A stretch of DNA of 64,000 nt, from contig CP136063.1 in NCBI GenBank assembly GCA_032622095.1, forward strand, positions 71,155,980-71,219,979, given 5' to 3'. The stretch comes from Siphonodentalium dalli. Taxonomy: Eukaryota > Mollusca > Scaphopoda > Gadilida > Siphonodentaliidae. The notes under the pieces were generated by a model, which did not search any database, had not been told where the DNA came from, and was given only the letters and a program-made list of their open reading frames with translations. Position 1 is the first letter of the stretch. The number at the start of each line of letters is the position of its first letter. Both the position numbers and the translations under genes were made by a program. Shown in pieces: positions 11,269-23,719 of this stretch.

Positions 11269-13049
11269 GTTTATTGCACACTCTGAAGATTGCAGCTTGT
11301 AACATACTAACATTTAGGTCGATATTGTTGTATTTAATTGAACAAACATTTGCTTAATGTAGACTATACCCCATAATTTAGCGAAGACATTTTCTGTTAA
11401 AGCTGACGTCGCCAGTGACGTTATTGACGTAATAGGTTTGTATTGTTCAAGAACAATACACATTTTTTTATTGAACGTTTCAATTATTCTGTATTTTGCT
11501 GTATTTCGCACAAATAAGCCATTGGGTGTGCAATAAAACCTTATAACGAACCAAAGCCGGACGCTTTGTGTCGTATATAGACTATATCTGATTTTGTGAC
11601 GTCACCAATTATTATCTAATACGACGCTGCTGTTTTGAAATTTTGCGAGCGCCTTTGTCGCATAGTAGATCGGTGGGCTTAAAGCATTAATGTCGTAATC
11701 GTGTATGTCTTTCAATTACCGGCGTTACAAAATGGGAGAAGTTACAATCGGAATGATGCAGAATGAAGTTCATTCGTAGCCGCGGTTTACATTTTATTGA
11801 GAACATAATTATGACATATTAAGGACTGTCAACTATTTGCATTGGAATTAATAGCCTAAAATAAAAATCGTGCGTGCAACTGCGTGCAATGGTAAAATAC
11901 CAATGACTCTGGAAGGGCGGGAGAAAATGTTGGTATTGAAATCGAAATTCGTGATGCAAACGTTATATCGCGTTCAAATTATCCTAATATTACATACGTG
12001 AATCTGATAATCCTTTGATATCCTTCTATTTCCATGAATTCACAAGGAACACATACTTAACAACAAAGCAGAAGATACATTCAAGTTTTCGCTAATTCGG
12101 TCTACAGTGAAAGCTACATGATGACGTTGTTCGTCGAGTTTTGTTGAAATCGACATGATGGCGTTTTATATAGTACACATCTCAATCGGATGGTGCACAC
12201 AGCGTCAATAATATAATCGTTAATTTCACTTAAATACTCCCCTCTCGACAATAGCCAACAGTCTTGTCTTTTGAACACTTTCAGTTTGATGTTCGGAGTT
12301 TATATTCTATAATAATTTGTAAAAAAGGTACGGCTTTTAAAAAAAAATTAGGTTTTAAGTCTGACGTGGTGAGCTCGTAGTCTGTTTGCATTGTGAATCT
12401 CCGATTGCTCACATACCCTGGTGTGTCATTGGCCTAATTGATATAAATTTGATGAACCATTGTGCATGTCTGAATTGTAATTAATCATACCACGACATAA
12501 GGCCTAAGTGAATCTTATCTGATGGGTATACGAATGTATGAAGTTATTTTTATAAAATTTAAAATAGGCAGATATATCCTAGCTTATGCGTGTGTTTTAT
12601 CTGTGGTTCGTTAATTACGCTAGCGTATGGTCATATTATATCATGATTTAAATACGAGTATTGGAGTGGTTTACAGAGAAAATAGCCGTCTGTGCTGCAT
12701 CTCCACTAAGAATAAAATTTAAAACGTCGTGATATGACCAAATATGAGTAAATACCAAAGTATCAAGTTAGTACTCAACCAACACTCATAAGCATGTAAA
12801 CGGAATGGGAGAAGTACGCTATTAAGTTCGATAACATGTGATCCCACATACAATTTGTGTAACGTGGCCATGCGTTCTTCGTATTTTTGAATATTTCATT
12901 GTCAGCATAATTATGTTTGTAAATTATAGTTTACAAGTGAACAATCATGTATATCAGTAGTTATGAGTGTGCATTGCTTCAAATGTGCTTGCTTTGATGA
13001 ACATGAACAAGTTCACATTTCTTATCGAAATGGTCATGTATCGATCAGA
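11269..13049. other. Intronic, nothing recognised
   Basis: AT-rich intronic sequence without repeats, RNA genes or exons I can support. Isolated tgacgtca-type words (for example near 11598) are too short to interpret. Confidence 0.35.
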
Positions 13050-13054
13050 ATTGT

Positions 13055-13195
13055 TGAGATGTCCCTCAACTCAGATCAAGCTTGAAAATCGGTCCCGATT
13101 TTCTCCCATGTCGGGATTAAATCCGTGTCAATATCGTCTAGCCCAGACTGCGATTATCGTATCCACGACCTAACCACATCGGCTACGGGGACATC
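13055..13195 (-). mobile_element. tRNA-derived SINE-like fragment
   Basis: Read on the minus strand, 13195-13100 resembles a tRNA gene head. A box-A-like gtagccgatgtggttagg (about 13170-13187) is followed about 50 bases later by a box-B-like cggatttaatcccg (about 13110-13125), the spacing of a class I tRNA promoter. No cloverleaf could be confirmed. The sequence continues into an unrelated body with a gaaaatcgggaccgatttt palindrome, as in SINEs rather than functional tRNAs. Confidence 0.45.
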
Positions 13196-14494
13196 CTTAA
13201 AGGAAAGCCCTTTCATCGACATTTGGGAAGTCTGAACATGGGTTCGAATATTGGAAAAGAAATAATCTATCACTATATTGGAACAGCACAGTGCACATCC
13301 TCAGAAATTGTATCTGTGAACATACGATTATTGGTATACTGGCGCATATACATGTAGATACCATATACTGTGAGTTAACAATACACATCTTCACTGGTTC
13401 GAATGTTTTGTATGTGGGGATTGCGACCAGGAATGGTGTCAACCGCTTTTTTGTACGTGCCATGGGATTCAAGCCAATACGCCAAGGAGTATATAGCAAA
13501 CTATATGTAATCGGGGTTCACGATTGGATGGCTAGTGGCATCTAATCGCGAGCACAGGTGGCACGTGATGTTCGATTGAATAGCAGAATGTTGGATATCA
13601 TATAATCCCATATCCCATAATATGTCAAATATAGCGAGTTATCGAAATATGAAATACAACGAAAAAGCGAAGTAGGAAAATACAGAGAAATATCGAACTT
13701 TAGCGAAATATAGAGCGAAATATAGAAATATGAAATTATTTTTATAAACAAAATAACGGAGATATTTGAAGAAGTATTAGGTGGTGATTCTGGTACTTTT
13801 TGGGAGGCACTCATGAGTCATAATCCATATTAACTGTTACTCGGGATTCGTATCCCAAACTTATAAAATTGAAGATTCACCAAAATATCTTAATAGCACG
13901 AAATTGTTCAAATATTGATTATTTATTAGACCAAAGGACTCATTGTGGTGAATTTTAGTCTCATACCGCTTGATATATGGAAGAAACATACATGTATATG
14001 TGTGAACTTATACCCTGTATAGTACTAACTTGTACACCGGATCCACCCTCTCTGCTAACTTGTATACATCATTCAGGTAGTGTGTGTGACACGGTGACAC
14101 CCAATAAACGCGAATCTTACATATGGTATATGTATACCTTTGAGGTTTATATTGGGAACGACAACTTCTCTATTTAAGCTTCGACAGGCTATAACATTTC
14201 ACATCTCTGGTGAGGACATCTACATTTATGTTGATCTACAACCTGTCAATACGCTCACCAAAACGCCAACGCGAGTAGCGGTGAAATATAATAAAGACTA
14301 TATATAACATTAACATAGTATGTTTCATATATCGCCGTCGATTAGAAACAACAACAATGGCAACTGTTATGTGGGCTTCGTTTGGAAATATAACTTAGAT
14401 GTGCGGCATAATAGTTTCCGCAACTATATATCAGAGCTGTATAGTCTGTATGTTCTTGAAGCTGGCGTTATTCAATCTAAACCTCGTTACTTAC
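13196..14494. other. Intronic with short gcgaaatatag array
   Basis: Mostly unremarkable intron. At about 13635-13735 a low-complexity run of gaaatatag/agcgaaatata words occurs. Plus-strand frames across 14320-14665 overlap the minus-strand transmembrane exon and are its shadows. Confidence 0.4.
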
Positions 14495-14567
14495 CTTCGA
14501 CGCAATACAACCAACACGATTATGCAAACAATTACAAATACTGCGATCACACTGCCCACGATTGCAC
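14495..14567 (-). CDS. Receptor transmembrane exon
   Basis: This minus-strand exon of 73 nt is bordered by a ttttctag acceptor and an aag|gtaagt donor. It encodes GAIVGSVIAVFVIVCIIV followed by LVVLRR, a single hydrophobic helix of about 21 residues with a basic stop-transfer end. The first codon is completed by the phase-1 donor of the Thr-rich exon (GGT, Gly). The donor is in phase 2 and matches the acceptor of the tail exon. The orientation is type I, with the stalk outside and the tyrosine tail inside. It is too short to appear as a long ORF and is supported by hydropathy and by phase matching on both sides. Confidence 0.85.
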
Positions 14568-15870
14568 CTAGAAAAGATAATATTGATACATGTTTAGAAC
14601 ACCGAATTCCTGTTCAGTTTTGTGCATATATGAACACTGATGTGTGGTGTATCAGACCTCTATAACATTATCCGACATTCATTCGATTCCCGTTTACGAC
14701 GTTATTATTTGGGAATAAAATCGGATCAGCATCGAGATATATTATTGCCTTCCGTGGACTAGAATAATCACCCCGAACATAATATAGCATATACCATGAG
14801 CGTATATTATACAATGTGCAAAAATCCCGAAAAACTTTACGTTGAATGCTGCTTGATTATTTCAATCTTTAAATATGCTATTTCATCGGAGGCAAACATG
14901 CAGTACAGTCATGACCATACTGGTATAGCTAGCAGTCAGTAGGCCCTACACATAAATGTATGCTGAATGATGAGGCATACCGTATAGCAGAGTACAGAGG
15001 CCAATTTCAATCAATATCCTAAAACTCTTTAAGTGATCAATTAAATACATGTGTGTACTAGTATACACATGTGTATAAGAGATAAATAGAAACTGATGTA
15101 ATTGTGATACACGCTTGATTGATCAATTGACCACATAGCTACTAACTGCATCTATATTCAAAAACATTTATTGCATTATAGGTCTTCAATTACGAGTAAT
15201 ACTAGTTTCGTACAATCTAAGACACACGAATCGGACCTCCCCTTTAAGACATAAAGGAACAAAGGCTTTAGCTATCACATTTATAACTCAAATTTATGCT
15301 ACAGTAAAACATTTAAAATTGGCATAGGTGATGTAATTTCACTTTGTAGTCTTTTAATTTTCCAACTACATTGAATAAGTTGTCATACTCCTATGTGAGG
15401 GAACTGATGTTATTGTCTGTGTCAGTTGATACAGATTTAACATTTTGAGCGAATGGTATCAGTCTGAGCTTGATAGCTGAGTCACATGATAGGAGTGAAC
15501 GACACTTCCGGAAGACTACTTGAATAATGTCTGAGAGTTCTCGGTCACCACAGTTAAGTTTGGCCATGCTCTAATTATTAATTATAACGCATGTGCACAT
15601 ATATGTATGTACCTCATTTAGATATGATATAATGTCACAATATAATGACAAGAATATAATTGAATTGAATCATAACGTAATGCCAAAATATACACATGGA
15701 CAACAGCAACGTTTCAACGTTTTGTGAGATGAATATGGTGGTAGGCTGTTGGCTGAGCTGAGTTAGGACCAGTATACATTCAGGAAATCGTGATGTAGAC
15801 CACTTTCAACAGCTTAATATTATAATTTAACATACACAGAACACAATGTGAGCAGAATGTGATCGTATAC
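14568..15870. other. Receptor intron
   Basis: No feature other than a short palindrome (acatgtgtgtactagtatacacatgt, about 15048-15073). AT-rich throughout. Confidence 0.4.
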
Positions 15871-16176
15871 CTGTATTAGTGCTGTTTGATTCAGAGGCTT
15901 TACTATGTTGAGATATCGTCGTTACACCCACCCCGTTGGGTGTAGTGGTATCTCCTCTCGGTGTAGTGGTATCTCCTCTCGGTGTAGTGGTATCTCCTCT
16001 CGGTGTAGTGCTATCTCCTCTCGTGAGTATTGTGGTCGCTACCAAAATTGTTGTGTTGGCAGATTCCGATACCGTCGCCGATGACGTCTGGGCGCTGGTT
16101 AATGACGCTTTTGTGTCTGTGACTTCTGTTGTGGTAGTGACTGTAATTGTTGGCAATAGAGTCGTCGACTGTTCGA
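15871..16176 (-). CDS. Receptor mucin-like stalk exon with four RGD heptads
   Basis: This minus-strand exon of 306 nt (102 codons) lies between a ttattttgcag acceptor and an acag|gtatac donor, with both borders in phase 1. The peptide is dominated by Thr and Ser (for example TITVTTTTEVTDT and TSSATVSESANTT), as expected for an O-glycosylated extracellular stalk. The central part is a perfect tandem heptad, RGDSTTP then RGDTTTP three times, from a 21-bp minisatellite at 15939-16022. RGD followed by S or T is the classical integrin-recognition tripeptide context, but binding is only inferred. The exon joins in phase to the cysteine-module exon upstream (Val codon at the junction) and to the transmembrane exon downstream. 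Confidence 0.8.
15939..16022 (-). repeat. Coding 21-bp minisatellite (RGD heptad array)
   Basis: Four 21-bp units with the plus-strand unit ggtgtagtggtatctcctctc are nearly identical; the differences are single bases that mostly change RGDT to RGDS. Near identity points to recent expansion or gene conversion, so copy number may vary between alleles. Confidence 0.85.
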
Positions 16177-17139
16177 CTGCAAAATAACGTCAAATGAATT
16201 TCTTTTTTGGTGTACACGTATATAGGTCCGATTCGTAAAAGCTAGTTTAAATCGGGTATGGACCGACATCAACAATCAAGATGAAACCGAGTATATATGA
16301 ACGTTTTGCATGGTTGTTCGATAACCAGTTGATTGACAGGCGGACACACAGCTCTATTCAGTGAGAGGAGAGCACGTTGTCAAACAAAACCCAGTGAGCA
16401 CGATGACAAACACAAGTCAACATAGTGGTTCCAGACACGCGACCAGTTAACTATAAATGGCAAAATCCAAGCCGAGACTCGCATCATATAGACACTATTC
16501 ACCGCTCCGACCGTTGAACTGATTGTATAACTATTTAAATCTACGGCTCAGAAAGGACGGATTCGTCATCTCAGGCTCCGCATTACTAAAGCGGATGTTG
16601 ATATGCTGTTGTCGATTGATATGATATAAGAGATAAACCAAATAGATTATCGCAATTGACAAAAAACATGTTCACATTCAATTATCAGTAACTGTTATGA
16701 GCGTCGCTTACTTATAGAAGTTACGATATCAAAATGCTCTTTATTTTGTTAGTTATCAGATTCTCGCTGTCGGTAGAACCAGATATATTTTACTGGAAAT
16801 ATGTCACTGGCATACAACTGGATGTAATTACTTTGTACGTTTAATGTGGGATGCTGAGATGACCTCTGTGTGTGGGGAGATGACTGGCAGTAGAAAATTA
16901 ACAAGGAATATACTACGCATTATCACATACTGTAATATTTGACCAGTGTTTGATCAAAATAAATCACACATTTCCTGTAGATGAGAAAAAAATTATACTA
17001 ATGTTTTCACAATTGACTAAATTTTAGCAACGGGTTATACCTGACATTCTTTGTTTTGTTGTGTGTCATGGGATCGGAATTTCAATGCGGCACGAAAGAG
17101 GGTGAAACCCCTACAGACCACCCTCATGACTTATGAATA

Positions 17140-17570
17140 CCAGTTCTCAGGGGATTCTCAGAAGGATAATTATATCCGTCATTTTCTTGTTCGAAATTAT
17201 CAACAGTTGGAAATGTCATGCCTGACACAACATTAGTTGGGAATTTTTCCCTACATGTAAGTTTAATTTATTCTCGTTATTTTATTTTTCAACTAGAAAA
17301 TTGTGGCGCGAAAATATTGTGCTTAGGCCAACAGCAGCATATGTGTCTAATTTTGGTCAAAATATTGGTCTGAAATCGCCATCAGTTAAAAGTTTCCAAC
17401 GTTAGTAGATATCAGGTTGGAAATTTCCAGCAGATGGAACGTTTGAGGTACCAGTTGGAAAGGTCCAACCAAATTGGTGCAAATGGTATTTTGCTAACGT
17501 GGGAGTTTGGTATGGTTCAATTTGGGGAGGATGCAGTTCAATGTGGAGATATCCAAATGAAGTCCCTCTA
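17140..17570. repeat. Dispersed repeat rich in ttggaaa/tttccaac
   Basis: Contains the words aacagttggaaatg, catgcctgacacaacattagttggga, ggttggaaatttccagc and ccagttggaaaggtccaacca. The same set, in the same or opposite orientation, recurs at about 19780-20370, 37850-37900, 40000-40125 and 45460-45535. That makes it a dispersed family with internal near-palindromes. It has no coding capacity. Confidence 0.6.
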
Positions 17571-18565
17571 GCCACGCCCCTGCGTCAGCCTTGCATTTAT
17601 ATTGCCAAGGTACACTACATTTGGAGATATTGTTACAATTATACCTTCAAAGAGCGTATATTTGATAAATGTTTCTTCAGTTGCGATTTTGAGTCCTCCA
17701 TATTGATACATTGATTGATCGATGTCTTTTAGTAAAGTGAATATATATATTTACATCCAGTATACGATATACCCAACTAAACGTCCAATCAATATACCAA
17801 ACTATCACATAACCTACAACAAATTATAAGAGAATTTATTTATATCTTTTCCATCAGAAAACATATTGGCTACAACATACTAAAAGTCCAAGTTGAAGAC
17901 ACGATGCTAAATATATTTATTTAGGGTTTTCCTGATGGCTACCGAATTGAGAAAGAACAAGTGGAATGTTTGGGGGTATGCGAAGTAATAACGTCCAATA
18001 AAATAGTCCAAATATCTGGACCGATGAGTGCAACGGTCACAGATCATAGGATCACATGAATTGTTTGATAATTTAAACTGAATCAATCAAGATAAGTATA
18101 TGGCTCTTATATGACAGAAATTCTTTTCCATGGATATCTAAACTACCAATTTGTATTGAAGAATGGTTATTAGAATATAACAATTGTTTTTTTTTCACGG
18201 AAAATCAAAGTTAACCATTTACGCCATGTTCAGTCTGAATATCTGGTTATTCATATCTCAGACTGTGATTGTGCTGGGCCCAGGATTATCTTTATTTGGT
18301 GTTGGCAATATCATCAAACCAAAGTGTTACTAGCCGATATAATAAAACGTGAATATATATCATATTGTTAGATATGTCGCTATGTTTGTGGGAATGAATT
18401 ACCCGTCAGCCGATGTGTACAGAGATGACACAATAATACTTTCTATGACTGCATGCAAATACGTCATCATATTGCTGGAGTTCGCATTTTGACGTCTTTT
18501 TCCTGTTTAAATGCGGCAATCTTTGTCTTCATACGCACACCGGACACCCGCGTATCACCAGCACG

Positions 18566-18626
18566 ATGGAGTACCTATTGGCACGGATATCCGGTCGTCT
18601 GTTAAATGTTTTGGTGTTGACAAAAT
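18566..18626 (+). other. Possible plus-strand initial exon (weak)
   Basis: An ATG at 18566 opens MEYLLARISGRLLNVLVLTK and meets a strong gtgagt donor at 18627 in phase 1, which is where signal-peptide exons usually end. The hydrophobic stretch is short. The nearest acceptor (ttcttccag at 19230) would create an immediate TAA. No downstream partner was identified, so this may be chance. Confidence 0.15.
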
Positions 18627-19230
18627 GTGAGTTTATTTATTTATATGCATTTTGTTTATAATTATATCCGGTTTAATATTACGAAAATAAATCCATTCCA
18701 ATATTCGTGTGTGTTGATAATCTGATATGTTTGCTTTCTTTGAATAATCTCATTGTATTCAGTGTTAACTACAGCGAAAATGGAAATAACAGTATTAATC
18801 GCTTTTTTTACTAATAACAACTGGCGCCGAACGGACCAAAGTAACCATAATATATTATATGTGTACCCCACAAACCATGGTGTTAGCAGTTTCACCTGAT
18901 GCATAATTCTCATGAAACAGTCTCTTGAAAAAACGTCGATTGAAAAAAATCTGTACCAACAACTCGGTGACAAGTACCGTTGTTGCGGTGAGAAATACGT
19001 TTTGAGTACCAACCGACTCGGTGTTAAAGTTTCTCAAAATTTGAATGTTTCTTGAATTTAGGACACGTCGGACAGATTATAACTCTGGAACATAGCGTGC
19101 CGTTAAACGGTATATGGAATTAGATGGAACTGATTTTCCCCATCTGGCAGTCTTTTAAAAACATTTATTAGTTCCAGGATTATATTTTATGCAACTTAAC
19201 GTTATTTTTCCATTTTTTTTTCTTCCAGAA

Positions 19231-19760
19231 ATGAGATGGCAGATCATGTCCAGAGACTGTTCGGATGTCACCACTGGCGACTATTTTTTAACACCCTGAG
19301 TGGCAGTCGAACGCGCCATCAAATACCAGCAAAATGAAGAACTAGAGTACGTAAAATTGGCATTATATCACACAACAGGACACAACGGATACCAGCGTAT
19401 AACACACCCTGAATTATTACCATCAGCAATTTCACAAAGTAATAGTGAAATGTTTGTGTCCATGGACGACAGGATAACGCTGTGTGAATACCATTCAGCT
19501 ACATTTACGAAAAGAAATATATCCGTATCTATAATGACCATTGCTATACCACCACCAATACACAAATACCATCAACATCACAGTGATCAACAATAAAGGC
19601 GATAGCCAACAAGGCACCACAACACCCACAACAACAACTACACCAACACCAGAGCCTCAGGATTCCAGAAATTCTCAGCTCGTATCCAGCATGAGTTATC
19701 ATATCAACCACATCGAATTGGAGCTTGTACATGTACTATACAAACGTTCAATCTTTTAGT
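19231..19760 (+). pseudogene. Unrecognised decayed frame with Thr/Pro-rich end
   Basis: After a ttcttccag acceptor-like site the frame MRWQIMSRDCSDVTTGDYF meets a TGA at about 19299, then stays open to 19596 in the same frame. A different frame over 19541-19759 reads a Thr/Pro-rich segment (GTTTPTTTTTPTPEP) resembling a mucin linker. No family was recognised. A broken extracellular-domain exon pair is one reading; coincidental open sequence is another. Confidence 0.25.
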
Positions 19761-19779
19761 TAATTTTCAACGTTACACC

Positions 19780-20375
19780 CATATGGTTGGCCATTTCAAC
19801 TAATTGACATTTCAGTTCAAAAACATATGACAGGCCTACAAATCGACCAGTGTACCATTTCCAAGTGGTGGCATGCAGGCACGACATTTCCAACTATTGG
19901 CCAATTTGGAAAACATTGGCGGAGTAGACACTCAAATTCCTTAACCGATGTTCCATAATAAATAGTTATCAATGAATATTTAACCCATAATGATAACCAA
20001 CTTATCCCTCTTAACGCTCCATATACATGTACATGAATGCGTCGACATTGGGTGCTTTGGTAATTTTTTTCAACAATCTGCAACAATCGGAAATTTTATT
20101 CTTGACACAACGTTCGTTGGAAAGGTTACACCAAGTATATAATAGGTTGAAATTGTTTCCATTGTTTGATTTTCCAAACAGTAATTAAGGGGGGTATGTT
20201 GTTTTCAGAAGAACGAAAGCATAACAGTTGATGAGTTTGAAATGCCAGTTGGAAATTTCCAACCAAGGTTGTTGCAATGGTATGTCAACTCTATGTATTT
20301 GGTCTGGCTGTTTGTGGATGGGTGCAGTTGGAAATTTCAAAGTGGAAACTCTCCCCAACTGGGACCTGACAGTCA
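19780..20375. repeat. Dispersed ttggaaa repeat, second copy
   Basis: Shares ccaactattggccaattt, gccagttggaaatttccaacca and gttgttgcaatggtatg with the 17.1-17.6 kb copy. The order indicates two diverged copies of the same non-coding repeat in one intron. Confidence 0.55.
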
Positions 20376-23300
20376 CGTCCTCTGACCCACAAGTGTGTTA
20401 GTAGTATGCAAACAATACCCAGGTTTTTACAACAAACGAAATTGGAAGACATTGCTTTATTGCGAACACTTAATTCTTTGTCTTTTGTCTGTGGTTTGCA
20501 TGGCCAGTGTTGTACGTGTAAACCCTGCCACATTCATAACTGAATGTGGTCCCACTGTGTACGGCAATTCTGTGAACTTTTAAACTGTTTGCGCCAAAGT
20601 AACACAGCGTACATTCTCATGCTGAGCAGCCAGAGCTTCCACCGCATGCTCTTACATGACGGTGTGAGTACTCTTTAGCGGCAAACGTGTTCCCGCGCGA
20701 CTTACTTGTATATTGACATGAGCCAGTTTGTATATTCACGTGTGTCTGGAACGCCATATTCTTGTAAAAATTATTTTGTCCTCAATGACAAACCCATGAG
20801 ATTCAACATAGTATTTCGGAGTCCCCAGACAAATGTGAGTGGCTTCTGCCACCATTTTATCTTCTTCTTTTTGTTTTTTTTGAAATGTTACCCGCAAAGA
20901 GAAACAAAAAGACTTTTAAATCGGGAAAACACTTTGGACGTCTGCAAAATATCCGCACCAGTGGGTACTTCAACCGCGACAATAGGTACTTTCGCAAGAA
21001 ATTACACCGATTTGTTGATACTCATAAAATTATCGACAACAATTATTTAAATCCATAATTTGGCGTTTGTGTATGATTCTAACACACGACAAGGACTTGT
21101 TCCTGTTAAAAGTAATGTACATCTTTCCGAATAGCTTCAGGATGACGTGGACAATTGAACACGGTTGTGATTATATCAATATTTAGTCAGAATTATTTCC
21201 TCAGACTGTAAAATTTTCCAAATAATCGTTTCAAATCATCAGAAAAGTCAACATTAAATGGGTCAGAGATTTTCTATCAACGAGTGATAAATCCATCTAT
21301 ATAATATGTGGTTAACTGTTCTTCTGAGATATCGAATTGCAGTCATTTTAGCGATGTTAACGTACGTATATCTTCCTCAATCGCACGGGATAGGCTTGAC
21401 CGGATCCTCGATCGGCGGTACTATGACCGTGTTGGTGATACGCGGGTGACCGGTGTGATGATGTTGGTCGATATGTGTAAACGTGTTAGTTTGGCGCTGT
21501 AATATTACATGACTTTTACCACCAAGTGTATATGGATTATCCCACCCATAGTAATACATGTACATTGGCAAACTCCATGCAGTGTTTATCTCCCTTGTGG
21601 ACTCGATAAGACCGCTGCTACCGGTGACATTTTACCCACATTTTGGTGGACTTGTTGCCCTTATTAAGCACAAACAATATCGAACACAATTTGTGTAATT
21701 TCGTGCTTTAAGTTTACAAAATCCCACTAGAACCAAAGAACTATATTGCGAAACGGTGTAATTTGGTTCTCCGATTATTTTATCAACAGAAAAGTCTCAA
21801 CGCACATGGATGACATTGACACGACAACAAGCATAGAAAGTCAAACACAAGAGTTCTAATTTCCTGCAATTTTGCCGAGTAGCTTGCGAAAATCGTCAAC
21901 AAAACTACCGCTCTAATTCTCCATTCTACCATAAAGTTTTTAGTGTTGGAATTGTTCTCAAAGCACATAGTGTATCACATATTGTATTGACAAATTTCTT
22001 ATTTTATTCCGGCATAATCTAAACTCTTTGTGTTTATCTTAACTACCTGCGACCGGTTGTTTTTGTTGGTAGTTAATTGACTACGGATGTTCGAATAAAC
22101 TTATAATATTCCCTGATATCAAAGACTGAAATCTGAAATATATTGCGCGACAGTGACATTTTTCGCGCCTTAACATTTGAATGTCGGACTTTGACACTGG
22201 ATTTCGCTGAGCATTGGATTCACTTTGGATACCCGATTAAATCCCGCCAATGTGTAAGTATCTTCAAGTGTGTGAATCCAGCCACACTGATATGAACTGA
22301 CCATTTGTGTGCGGAATTTTCACTGCATGTGGTCGCGCCTGTGATATCAAGAAAGTTTGTTTGGAGCTTTTGCTTACATACAGGTTATATGCTGTAAATT
22401 ATTCCAGAAAAGACTGCACACAATGTATGTTCTTATACATGTGTGTCACCAATTTATTTCATTGATACCATTCGGTGGTGCGAGTTTCTCACATTCGTGT
22501 GGACTTTCTGTGGACTTGTAATAGCTCACATTTGTGTGGCCCTTCAGTGGATTGTGAACTACTCGTGCGCAGTTCTGTGGATGTGACAATTTAAACTTTC
22601 TATGTATTACTAAATGTTTATGTCCTATAGTTGTATATGTATATTTACTCTATTGTGATATGTTCAATTTGTATATTTTTCAGGTTGAATAATATACCAT
22701 TTATAACTGCGGCGTGGATTGATCATATATAGGGAATTTGACTTTGGGCGATCAGTTTCGCAATTTTGGCTGGAAAACCCCGCGCTAAATGTAGAAAACC
22801 ACACAATAATACCAAGCCAGTGACAGAGTCGGAAAGGAAGTATGATTAGTACGCTCTGGCAGAGATCGGTACATTGGAATGATCATTTATTAATTTAGAT
22901 GCATTTTCAGAAAATATAAGCTGACTACACATAGTACAAGTGCCGAATTATTCCTGTTCATTAGTGAGAAATGTTAAGATAGTAAGTTTAACAAACGGCC
23001 TGTATATATGGTTGTTTTGTTGAACTTATTGTCAGAACTTTCCCCTAACGGAACTACTCGTCAACGGAAGGACAAGAATCGTGATACCCGATATTGCGAC
23101 AGCGTAGATCGCATATCCATTTTGTTAGTAACCTGTCAGAACCTGTTTAAACAAATTTGTATAACTTATTAAGACGTTGGATAATTCTCGAACATTTCTA
23201 TGACTTTTGGTAAGTTTTTGTCACAGCATATAACCCAGTAGATTGATAGTTCGTGTATTCAACGACCATTTATCCGAACCGTCCTTCAAATTGAATTAGG

Positions 23301-23464
23301 ACATTTTAGGTTTAAGTAAGCTATGACCATTTAAACAAGTTACTAACACGCTTGGACGGTGAATGATTCCATGTCTGCTATATGTAAACCAGCGCCATGC
23401 ATGCGTCCATGAATATGTGTATGCACCACAAATGCACATTGAAAAAAAACAAAGGCCGACTAAC

Positions 23465-23719
23465 CTGAGCATGTGTATGTCACACATAATATCTTCCACT
23501 GAGCCGATACTATCGTCGACAAATGTGTATTGAAGATGGTGCATTTCTTATAATTGGTGCACAGTGTGGCTATATTCTGCGAAAATATGTCTCCGGGGCA
23601 AACGTCAGTATCGTCACTGCGACATGTTAAGTCTCCTATTGATTTGATGGGACCATCGTTGGTGCAGTCAACGACGAGTCTGTTGCCGGTCTTTTGACAA
23701 TTTGTCTGTGTGCCGCCAT
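23465..23719 (-). CDS. Receptor exon: 8-cysteine extracellular module 2 (RBL/SUEL-like)
   Basis: This minus-strand exon of 255 nt (85 codons) lies between a tttttttacag acceptor and a tcag|gttagt donor, phase 1 at both ends. It reads from GGTQTNCQKTGNRLVVDC and ends WKILCVTYTC. Eight cysteines, the L-x-x-x-C start, the LCTNYKKCTI segment and the hydrophobic V-T-Y-T-C end resemble the rhamnose/galactose-binding lectin (SUEL-type) domain. The hallmark YGR and DPC motifs are missing, and the seventh cysteine lies only five residues before the last. It is therefore a very divergent member or a different cysteine-rich fold. Symmetrical 1-1 phase fits modular shuffling. It is followed in phase by the RGD stalk exon and preceded by a homologous module exon. 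Confidence 0.75.

Larger units (their letters stand above)
16177..23464. other. Long receptor intron (7.3 kb)
   Basis: Runs between the second cysteine module and the stalk exon. It contains two copies of a dispersed ttggaaatttccaac-type repeat (annotated separately), a Thr-rich decayed frame near 19.2-19.75 kb, and no further exon in the receptor frame that I can defend. About 20401-23464 shows nothing beyond AT-rich sequence. Confidence 0.45.

Noticed and set aside
14320-14665. Plus-strand frames of 83 and 88 codons
   Set aside because: They overlap the minus-strand transmembrane exon, whose hydropathy, splice sites and phases are far better supported.
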